Shown piece after piece: positions 47,701-59,700 of a stretch of DNA of 64,000 nt. Numbering within the stretch: position 1 is the first letter of the stretch; every line of letters starts with the position of its first letter. Origin of the DNA: Astropecten irregularis (taxonomy: Eukaryota > Echinodermata > Asteroidea > Paxillosida > Astropectinidae); contig OZ020251.1 of assembly GCA_963971285.1 (NCBI GenBank), positions 5,890,001 through 5,954,000 on the forward strand, in the 5' to 3' direction. The notes below the pieces were generated by a model. It was not told the origin of the DNA and ran no database searches. It worked only from the letters and a program-made list of their open reading frames with translations. The position numbers were made by a program, and so were the translations under genes.

Positions 47701-50700
47701 TGGTCCAGGTATGTCCTGCATTGAAACATGTTAACATTTGTAACCTTGAACAATATTTTTTTTAAGATACGTCGATTTTGTGAATACATGTAGTATATAT
47801 TTATTTATTTATTTATTTATAAAATTAAATAAGATTATGTAAACTATAATATTTGTGTAGGTGTAATGAGGAATTTTACTCACTTCAGGGTTTTCTTCCG
47901 GTATCCATGGAATCCTTTTAGGACTCATCGCCGGTGGTTCATATGTCTATTACAAAAGATATGCATCATCATCAGTATTACCTAATGACATTGAATGGTG
48001 CCATATACCATGTATACTATAGAAAACTTGTGTCCAGTTTTATATCAAGTGCGTATGGGGTCGCCATTCTACGTCTGATCTTTTTGCTTGATAAGTTATA
48101 ATTCCCAGTATATTACATTATATGTCAATGTTATAGTATACAAATATCACATGGTTTGAAGGTGAAAGTCGCTTCTAGCTCCCGAGGTGTTGGAAGTTAT
48201 AGTTCCAAAATATAGTTCCAGAGGCGAACTAGTTTGTCAACTTCCAACACTGAGGGAAGCTAGAATCGACTGTCCACCCGAAATAAACCATGTGATATTT
48301 GTTTTACAATATCTCATAGATATTCACAATTTCGTTGAGATCAGTATCAGTGAATGCTTCAAAATGTTCGTGTTCGTGAGCCGTCATTAACCTCATGTAG
48401 GTCGAAGCTCACGCACGCGCACTGCAAACTTTTCCTTGGATGCGCAGTGAGATGTTACATGTGTAGCAGCGTCTTCGGACATTTCCCGGCTAACTTGCTG
48501 GTAATCAGCAAATATATCCACTTGCATGTGATGGTGAATTTACCAATTGGGATTCGGCTATAGATCATGAATATTTATGAGGTATAGTAATATAGTATAG
48601 TAATATACAATATGACTGTTTACCTCAAGATCTTGCTCATGTTTGATGGCTGATCGTCTTGCCTCTGCCTGACATTGGAAAGAAAGACATTCTTTTATAT
48701 TCAAGCTAAGCTTGACCCATCATCAATCCGAATTAAACTATCCATATGAACAATACCTGTTTCAAATGTAATTGGCTGTGCTTTTAAACATGTCTTACAG
48801 GCACACTTCATTATTTTGTCTTCCAGCACACATATTTGCAGAATAAATCATTTCACTGCAGGGGCGGATCCAGGGGGGGGGGGGCTTTAGGGGAGAGAGG
48901 ATGGAGAAAGACTCAAAAAGAGAAGATAAAGAGGGGGAGACAAAATTAGCTAGCTTTGATCGCCCCGAAATGCATTCGTCGCTATTGAATTGGCGCATTT
49001 TTGTTGTACGCCCCCCTTTTGGAAAATCCTGGATCCACTCCTGCACTGTGTGCCCTACTTTGGTGCAAGATCCTCGTCATCATTGTGTTAAGTGACTTAC
49101 CGAAAACAAGAGTTTTTGTATGGCATTTGTCGATCTAACTGCCTCCATGGGCTTCTGCTGTGCAGTATAATATTTTAGCTGCGTGCTCTCATTATGCGCC
49201 ATGTGCCTGACCACTCTTGTTCTCTCTCCTTGGTCATGATCTGCTCCTTGATTCTGTAATATAAATTCAATTCAGCAGTGTCAGGTGTAATGTGTTTTTG
49301 CATGTTGGTAGCCTAAAAGGCAGTTATAAAGCCACACATAGTTTGATCAATAAAGCACATATTAAATACTGTGCAGTATTAGTACACTAGTAAACGTTAA
49401 GTTGTCCACTAAGCTGAACAAAACTACAGGTAAATTTTTGTGGGGTGAGGGGTCTCCCCAGATGGCAGTAGGGATTGAACAAATAAAACTACTCAAGACT
49501 GAATGTTTAAACCTCTTTCTAAGAGTTTGTGCTTATTTATTTTCCAGATGGTCAACGTAATTGTGTTTTTGCATAAATTTTGCATGCATGCATGTATCAG
49601 ACATTCGTATGGAGTGGCACAGATTACAAGCGGGTGATACTCAAGACTACTGTAGGTGCAGGTCTGTCAGTTCCAATCTTATGTTACAAGATGTAAACAA
49701 AGAAAAACTGAATGTGTTTTACAGCTCATGTTTTAACAACTTACTTGTGTTGCCACGGTTTTCCTGATTGTGTTCGCGTTGAACTTGCCAGGCAGTTTGA
49801 GGCTGTCCCACATGCTGATTTTAGAGTTGAAAGGAGATAATTTATAACTCTTTGAAAGGACTGCTTAGGTCACAAGCAACAGTAGTGAGTATTCTTTTCA
49901 TGTAAGAAAAGTATTTTGACACTTTCCCATTCTCTTTAATTTCAATACATTTTTTCAGTCTGATGTAAATAATGCACATCATTATGATGACAAACGTTCC
50001 TTGCTTATTTGCAGCGTGGTTCTTGTGATTGGCTCAACCAAAATATGATGACAACAGGAACCAAACAAGGTACCATACATTAATACAAGAAAATATTTTG
50101 TGTATTTCACTTGCTGTCATACAAGGTCTTGTCTTTCCTATTGTTCATGTACTTAAAGGCCTGCAGTGCATTTAGTTTTAAGTCCACGATTTGAACATGC
50201 ATACACAGGTTTTTATTAATTTATTCTTTGCCAAAAGGTATTTCCAAAAAGTACTTAATAGCACTCACCTCTGTAGTTCTTGGGCCATCCTTTGAATGGG
50301 CAAGCCATGGTTGGCTAAAAAAAGTGGGCTTTTCTCTTCAGAAATATCTGACAAGAGTTGTGGGGTGAGGGGTCTCCCCAGCTGACAGTAGGTTGTCATT
50401 AGATCCCAAATCAACTTTGGGATCGATACCAGCTGGGGACCATATGTCCCCTTTGTCTTATGGTCCATGACCTGCAAAATGGAATTTTAATTGTGTCAAA
50501 CCATCATTTTGTATTTTCCGAGCAGCTTAAAAATGCAAATAGGGAGGTATTAATTACAGGCACTTCACACTACATCTTTTATTGATTGCTGGTACTAATG
50601 AGCGAAAAAACTAAAACCACTCAAGACCAGAATGTATAAACCTCTTTCTAAGAGTTTGTGCTTATTTATTTTCCAGATATTATCTGCATAAGAGTCTCTA

Positions 50701-53700
50701 CTCAACCATTGCATCATGCCTGCTTTGTTATGCCTGCCTGCGGCCTACACACATGTAAAGCCTGGCCATATGACCTTTATTTGACTGGTGGCTGATAATA
50801 AGGTTGGAAGAAGCAACGCTAAAAAAAAAACCCCAAAAAGGGCTAAAGGGTTCAGTAAGGACTTACTGAAACAACATGGTTCTCATTCAGCTCATCATCA
50901 AGGACACTTTTTGCTGAGCAAAACTCCCCGAGAGTCATGTTGCGTATCACTCCAGCTCTGGGAGCCCCTTGCAAAAAGAGGAGTGACATGATGCCATTTC
51001 TAAGGTCTCGCACCTGGTTCCAGGGGAGCTTTACCCCCTTCTTGAGTGCATCTGTGAGCAAGAAGTTAATAATGAAGGTAAATAAATTTGCAAAACTCTT
51101 TCCAAAATAATACCAGTAATTCTGTATCTAGAAAAATACAAACACTGTTTTCAATCAGTTGACAAATTACAATTATTATTTATACATGTGCAATTCAGTT
51201 TTCAACTGCTAGACATGTTGTTAAAGTAAACCCTTTTTTAATTGAATTGAATTGATAATAAGAACCATCTGACGGTAAGTCTTGTTACATAAGTTGTTGT
51301 TGGTCAGCCATAATAAAATTTATTTTATCATTTTAATTGAATTATCCTTTTAACCTATTTTTTTTTAGTCTGACTTTGTTTCCTCAATATTTCACGTTGC
51401 CATGCATGTCCCTTTTAACACTCATCCATAGCAGCCCCTCGTCATGTCCTCAGAATATTCATGAATTGCTTTGTCATTTCCATTGAAATGCATTGAATGT
51501 GGGCATTGTCTTGAACAAGAAGTCCTGTGAACCTTTATTGTAAAAAAAAACCACTCATTGTGGTACATTCACCCCCTTGATTTGCTTTTGAAAAGAATTG
51601 CATTTTCAAGCTGACCACAATCTGTGATCGAGTTTTAATCATCTGGGCATGAACCGATTTAGAGTCTGCCTTGAATACGAACATTGCTCAACATTCCTAC
51701 TCACATGAATTTGGTTGATTTTAAGTTCTAAATATGGTTTAATGATATAACAAGAAAAGGGATAAATTCCTCAAATCTGATTGATTTATCTCTGGCATCA
51801 GATTCTTTTCATTTTAAACAAACTGTCCAGTAGATAATTGGAAGGATAAATATAAACCTGTAATATTTGTATTTGTGCGTAAGATGTGAATTTGTAGCTT
51901 ACCAGCAGTTGACTCTGCACGTTTTACCATTGCAGACCGGAATGTCAGTAGATCTTGCGGCTGCAGGAGGATGTCTACATTGGGGATGAACAGGTATTTG
52001 AAACACATCAAGAGTTTATCAATGAAGGTAAGCACCCTTTCAGTAAATTTGGTAAGGAACTGAAATTAACTTTTTGTTTGGGCTGGAGGTTCATTAATGA
52101 TAATAATAATAATGGACACACTTATACGGCACCAGTATCCACCATGCTTGATGCTCATGGCGCGCAATACACAAAATTACAATGCAAAAACACAACAGGA
52201 AATCATTAAGCATTAACAATAATAACAATACATGTACAAATTACAGTAGTGTAAGGTGAACAAATGGGTTTTCATGTTTTCATGGGTTTTAAATAAAGAG
52301 AGGCTTTGGTTCACAGGAATAACAGAGTCGGAGTACTCCATTTTGATATAACAGGTTAACACCACCACCTCATCTGCTAGATCTTGATATATGCTTAAAT
52401 GGGTAGGCATCTGGTAGGTCAGCAATTGTCGGGGGTTACAACCATGTTTTGCAGATGCCAATAACGTGTGTGCTTATGTTTTACAGGGTATGTAGAAATG
52501 TCTGGGAACTCCAGTGCGAAAGAAGAAAACAGTGTACAGATGGAGAGCAAAATGTCGAGAAGCGCTGCACACAGGTACAGTGTACATGAGGGTCTGCTTT
52601 TAAGAGTTACTAATGTTTATTTCAGTGAGCCGCACTTTTCATTCAGTAAATGATATAGGTTTCAATTTTGTGCTTTGCCTTTTGTACTTTACAGGATTGT
52701 AACATAAAGATATACTTACCATCTATCATGGCCCGTATCTCCTGCTCGTGAACTGCTACAGCTCTGCTCAGACTTTTGCAAAAGTCTTTGCAGCAAGCTG
52801 CAGCATCACTCACGAGCCGGAAACTTATCCCAAAACGTCGTCCAATACCTGGCGATCTTTCCAAGAACTGGCAGAGTTTGTTGATGCTTGCCAGGTATTG
52901 GACTTGCGTCTTGGGTGCCCTCTTTTGATTCTGCAAAGCTGCAAGGAGTCTGTAACATAAAGCATAACATTTTATAGGTTTTAGGTTGGTAACTCGGTTG
53001 AGATACAACTAAAACAACTTAAATGTCATCATGAGTGAGAGTATCATTTTTGATATAATCAGTTGTTGTATCATGATATACAGTTAAAAGCTAGAACATT
53101 TCATTAACAGATACAGTAAAAAGTGGTCACTGTCATGATGAATGGCCATACAAAATTTATGGATAGCATTTGTTTCTGCAAATTATTTATTACCCTTCAT
53201 TGGCGTAGATGAGCACTACGTTATGTGCTTTATGAGGTAATAAATAATTTGCATAATTATATCTTCTGATGAAAAAATCACTAATAACAAAGACCACTTG
53301 TTTGTTGTGTGTATCATGAAGAATTGTAGCACCAGAATCTTTAGACTTAAGCCCCTTTCATGGGGAAATTTGTGCATCCTATCTGAGTGTTTTTTTGTTT
53401 GATCCATTTAATCTTTTTCAGTTGAAAAAGCAGTCACAAGTTGAGTAATGCTGTGATGTAACCAGACCTTTGGGGCATTCCAGGTTTGAGGAGGAGGAGG
53501 GGGGATTCCAGCTGAAGCTTTTCAGCTGCCAGCTCCAGATGGCGACGATGCTGAATTGCCTGCCGCTTGGCGCCATCGCCGCTGCCAAACTTGCAGGCCA
53601 TGTGAGCCTGAAATAGCTCCATGATGTTCTCTGTGGGGGATAGCAAGTAAAGGTAATACGCAAAAACAGAAATAACAAAAAATAATGTTTTGGTAGGCAG

Positions 53701-56700
53701 AAGTATTTGAATCGTTTATTTTAAATTTGTACGGGCTGAGTATTTGTCTTTACTGGAGTTGCCTGTCACGTTGCTGCAGAAAGATTCGCTGAGTAATTCG
53801 GTAAATTACTAGGCCTATAATTCATGATGCGGAGGAATTTGCATGCTTAATTAGTGAATGTGATTTTATTGATGTCAATTGGAAAAGTTTGGGATTTTTG
53901 CAGGTATTTTGTTAATTGACATGATTTGACATACCGTTTACATCGTCCTCGATAAATGGGCCGGAGACATTCACTCCTATCGAAGCTTGGGTTTGTGGCC
54001 TTGGCTTCCTGTCTATTTTGGCCATCAGGTGACGAAAAGCCTCAGTTCCTCGCTAAATAGTAGTACATGTATAATATTTGCAAATATGTGAACAAAGGAG
54101 CCTACATAATACTAAAATCGATGTTTATATATAATGAAATTATTAATATAGGAAATGTAAAACTTACATCAATTTCATGTTTGTAGTAGAGATGTGTGTC
54201 CACACGCACCAATGATTTGTACGGGCAGCCGGGATATGGGCAGTCGGCGGTCTTGGGGGTCTTTTGGCCATGCTCCTTTTCGCCGCCAAATGGTCGTGGT
54301 TTACGAATTGGATTTCTACAAGTCATCACAAATAGAAGTAAGTGAGTGAACATAGTAATACAGTATAGCATGACAGACTCACAGTTAAAAACATAGTGAT
54401 CTATTTTCCCAGAAGCACGACTTTAAAAGCAATGGAGGATAGTTTACAGTGGCATGAGGAAAAACAGGCTAATTACCAGAGATGCCTGAAAATCAGGTTT
54501 TTAACCTGAATTTACTGACCTTTGAATAACCTCACTGAGTTATTCCTGTAAATATACTCTGTACAAATGTAAAAACATAATAAATTCCCTTTTAAAAAAG
54601 ATTTCTCTTCCCTCAAAATATAACTTTTAATGATGAAAGTGTGTCATGCGCACAATTAACATGCCACTTTACTACAAAACGTATCATGATCTTCAATTAT
54701 GATATGTATTTTTTGTTGAACTGTGAGTTATTCAGAAAGTGATCTTACCCAACTCTGGCGGTTTGTATCACTCCAATTCTTCTGACCTTGTCCCGCATGT
54801 TATGGGTCCTTATTAGGTGATGGCTTAGCCATGCTACTGATTTGTCACATAATGGGCAGGGCCGCTTAGTTCTATTACTCTGTAACAGAAAGTACAGAAA
54901 ACAGTGCTTAATTGTAAATTCAACAAGAACAAACACCTTTTATTTGCCTCACATGTGATCAGTTTGTATTGTCCACCATACTTCAATGTACCGGTAAACC
55001 TAAATTTGGTCTTTTCTTTAACAGTACAAAGCAAACCTGATATTGTCGGCATGCGGGTCATTGCATCGTGCAAAGAAGGTAAATATCCCTTTAGCTGTTC
55101 AGTGATTTTGTGCTATATTTCAGTGACTTAACAATGGTATGTGGATCGGTTTGCGGAAACAACAAGTAATAATCATTCGTACTTTCACACTTCTATATCT
55201 TTCGCACTTCTCGCAATTAGGTCACAACGTTTCGACTAGCCTGTTCTAGTCCTTATCCGGAGACCTGGAGACCTGATGAGGACTATAGAGCAGACTAGTT
55301 GAAAAGTTGAGACCTAATTGCAAGAAGTGCGAACGATATAGAAGTGCGAAAAAACGAGCGATTAGTACATGGTGTTTCCGCAAACTGATCCACATATCAA
55401 TTTTCACCATTCATTAAGCCTCAAATCAGCCCAGAGTAAATACTACATGTAGACCTACGTATATGTTAACTGTATGCATATAAACAAAAGTCCATTCAAA
55501 TCTGGCTTACTGGTTTCCACTTAGTGGCAGTGCTTCTCATCTGCAACCTCCTCTTGCTTGGTTTACACCAGTGGGGAAGTACTGCTTCATTTTCGTCCTC
55601 TACTGGAGTCTATTTGGAAACATAAGTCAATTATTGGTATTTAGTTTTTAAAGAAATGAGCCTTGCGCCTAGCAAGACCATATCGAAAGTTAAACGACAA
55701 GAGGACAAGAACATGCAAGTTAAGATACACATAAATGGATGAGAGGATCAGGACAAAGGGGGACAGCCTGACCGGGGAAACAGGGAAAGGGGTGTGGAGG
55801 TACGTAGGCATGATCAAAGGTGGACACCAACAGGAGTGGAGATACTAGCCAGTATTAGAGAACAGGGATGAACAGGGTAAATGGAAAATTAATGGGTATG
55901 CAGGGGGTGTATAAGGAAAATTGAGGAAGATGGATATATTAATCTGTGAGATCTTGGGTTTGCTCAGTCTGACTAACTGCAGGAGGGGTGGGGCAAAAAT
56001 GAAGTCCTTTGAAGACAAGTTTGTGCTCAATGCGAGTTATGGATGAGGTTGAAAGATAGTATTGGGAGGGGTTGTGGGTAATTGGGACTGATGCCCTGGT
56101 CATCTGAAAAGTCTAGCTGTGACACTGGTGCAAAGAACAGACATAATGTTTAGAAACACATAGTGTCAATTTCACTGCTTAGTTGCCTATACCTAGTATC
56201 AGAAAAGTGGGAACAATTGTTGGAAGTTCAATATCAAGATGTGCTATTTCATTATTGAGGCTCTGGAGAGAGTACTTTTTACTTTTTTAGGTCTGGTTCA
56301 GAACAATGGGATAAGGAACAAAAGAAACACTTTAACAGCTAAACAACAAGCAATTGGATGTTAAAAAAAAAAAACACTTTGTGAAAGTGAATTAATATCA
56401 TATGTAAGAAGTAATACATCCTAAATAGTGGAGACAATAGAGTTTGGAAACAATTGCTTTACCTCTTTGCCATCTTTCCCTCCATCTGCCTCTTCATCCG
56501 CCTCTTCATCTTCATCTTCATCTGCATCTACCTCTTTATCCACCTCTTCATCTTCATCTGCCTCTTCCTCTTCATCCACCTCTTCATCTTCATCTGCCTC
56601 TTCCTCTTCATCCACCTCTTCATCTTCATCTTCATCTTCTTCATCTTTGTCATAGTGATAATCATGATCATCATCTTCCTCTCCACTATTAACGGCCACC

Positions 56701-59700
56701 TCCTCATCTTCTGCTCTGTCTCCTTTTTCTTCGTCATCAGGGACCCCGCCCTCACTCAAGGCACTTAGAAGGTATGTGCACTGAAATTATTTGAACAAAA
56801 TGAGATAACTTTTAAATTTAGAATTGTAAAGAGTCAATGTGTTTTTTTTGTGACTTGAGTCGAGTCGAGTCATTCGATTCGGGTCGGATGTGAGTCACGT
56901 CTTTGACTCAAGTCATTTCAAGTATAATTAGAAATCTTCTAGTGCAGCCATACCTTTTATGGGTGATTGTAAAGTTTGCCCCCACCCTCTGTGTTTTTAC
57001 CACATGCTGGAACAACAGCGAATATGACACAGGGGTCCCAAACTCAACAATTGCTGTCATATGAAGGTATGATGGGTTATAGATGCATTAATTAAGCTCA
57101 AGGTTGGAATGATTTGTGTGAAAAAATTTGTACTGGATGCACACCTGCGCAAAAAACAAAATAGATGAAATTTACTTTCTATATTCAAGCTTTATAGTAA
57201 CATAGTTTTCACAACATTTATTTGCAGGAAAGAATAAATTGAACTTGATGTAGCCAGTGCTGAAGAACATCAAAGCCCTTTTGAACTCATATCCTGGCCC
57301 TGGTTGGATACTGCCTTCACTCCTGTGACTGTGACTACCATCCAGGATGTAGCATGTTCTGCCACATCTGTTAACTTAGTTCCCAACTTTTGTAATTGAT
57401 GGAGGATAGTAAAATTTTACTCAAACATGTTTTATAACTAAATGACGGGAACATATCCTGACAAAATTATTATGTTCTTAGTGAGTTTACTTTCGTTGTA
57501 ATCAGCTTTCCTTGTACCGTAATCATCCTATAAATCGAAATTTGCACACTTCCAAACCTGCATGTTGGAATTGAGGGGGGTACTACATGTTAGATAATCA
57601 CCTTATTTCAACATGCAAGTCTTTACAAGTGTCAGTTTTGAATATTGCATTGAAGATATACAGACGTTTCACAAAAGTGCGCCACCATGAGTTTGCAACG
57701 CGTTGGCCAATTTATTGACAAACTGCGCATCTTTCCACATCACATTGTGATTAGCCAACGTGTTGCAAAGTCATGGTGCCCCACCATACGAACCGTTCGC
57801 ACTGCACCTGCAAAGACTCAATTTTTTTTATTAATTAAGTAGGGGCTTAAATTTGGAAACAAGGGACAGGTGATAGGAGATTCAGCATTCTCATTTGGGT
57901 AGGCCTAAAGCTTGGCAACAAATGATTTAAATGGAGCATAAGGGTTTGCAAGGCCTCCAAAAAAAAGTATAGAGTTTGAGGCAGAAAATGGACTCAACAG
58001 TTTGTAAACAATGCAAACAGTCACCATGGGAAATCTTGGTTCATCAGATGCTGGGTTTTTCAAGCAAATCAAGATTTAGTGTTTTTTCCAAAGATCGTTC
58101 GTCCGAACTATTTTTGGAACTATTCTTCATGTTTTATATGAAAAATTGAGTCGGGTTTTCGCTATTTTATCGTGACTCAGATGTCCGATTGAGCTCAAAT
58201 TTTCACAGGTTTATTATTTCATATACATGTTTGATCAGACAAAGTATGAGTGCAGTCCTGTGACCTTTACCAATCATGTATTGTACCTTTAAGCAATTAG
58301 GGTTGTACCTTTAAGCAACCAGGGGCTTATTTCACCAACGTTTTGCGATCATTGCTAACACCCAAATCCATCCAAAATGGAGAATCGATGGCAGAGTAAC
58401 AATCTACTATTACGTGTGAAAGCAATGATCGCAAACTACGACTTAAGTGAAATTGCATGGCCTCAGGCATATCAGATTAATTAAAGGTATAATACATGAT
58501 TGGTAAAGGTTGCAGAACAGTACTCACTGGTTCATCAGATGCTGGGTTTTTCAAGCAAATCAAGATTTAGTGTTTTTTCCAAAGATCGTTCGTCCGAATT
58601 ATTTTTGGAACTATTCTTCATGTTTTATATGAAAAATTGAGTCGGGTTTTCGCTATTTTATCGTGACTCAGATGTCCGATTGAGCTCAAATTTTCACAGG
58701 TTTATTATTTCATATACATGTTTGATCAGACAAAGTATGAGTGCAGTCCTGTGACCTTTACCAATCATGTATTGTACCTTTAAGCAATTAGGGTTGTACC
58801 TTTAAGCAACCAGGGGCTTATTTCACCAACGTTTTGCGATCATTGCTAACACCCAAATCCATCCAAAATGGAGAATCGATGGCAGAGTAACAATCTACTA
58901 TTACGTGTGAAAGCAATGATCGCAAACTACGACTTAAGTGAAATTGCATGGCCTCAGGCATATCAGATTAATTAAAGGTATAATACTTGATTGGTAAAGG
59001 TTGCAGAACAGTACTCACTGGTTCATCAGATGCTGGGTTTTTCAAGCAAATCAAGATTTAGTGTTTTTTCCAAAGATCGTTCGTCCGAACTATTTTTGGA
59101 ACTATTCTTCATGTTTTATATGAAAAATTGAGTCGGGTTTTCGCTATTTTATCGTGACTCAGATGTCCGATTGAGCTCAAATTTTCACAGGTTTATTATT
59201 TCATATACATGTTTGATCAGACAAAGTATGAGTGCAGTCCTGTGACCTTTACCAATCATGTATTGTACCTTTAAGCAATTAGGGTTGTACCTTTAAGCAA
59301 CCAGGGGCTTATTTCACCAACGTTTTGCGATCATTGCTAACACCCAAATCCATCCAAAATGGAGAATCGATGGCAGAGTAACAATCTACTATTACGTGTG
59401 AAAGCAATGATCGCAAACTACGACTTAAGTGAAATTGCATGGCCTCAGGCATATCAGATTAATTAAAGGTATAATACATGATTGGTAAAGGTTGCAGAAC
59501 AGTACTCACTGGTTCATCAGATGCTGGGTTTTTCAAGCAAATCAAGATTTAGTGTTTTTTCCAAAGATCGTTCGTCCGAACTATTTTTGGAACTATTCTT
59601 CATGTTTTATATGAAAAATTGAGTCGGGTTTTCGCTATTTTATCGTGACTCAGATGTCCGATTGAGCTCAAATTTTCACAGGTTTATTATTTCATATACA

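Noticed and set aside
56428-56768. Serine-rich and histidine/leucine-rich plus-strand frames
   Set aside because: They are shadows of the acidic exon on the minus strand, which has matching splice sites and phases on both sides.
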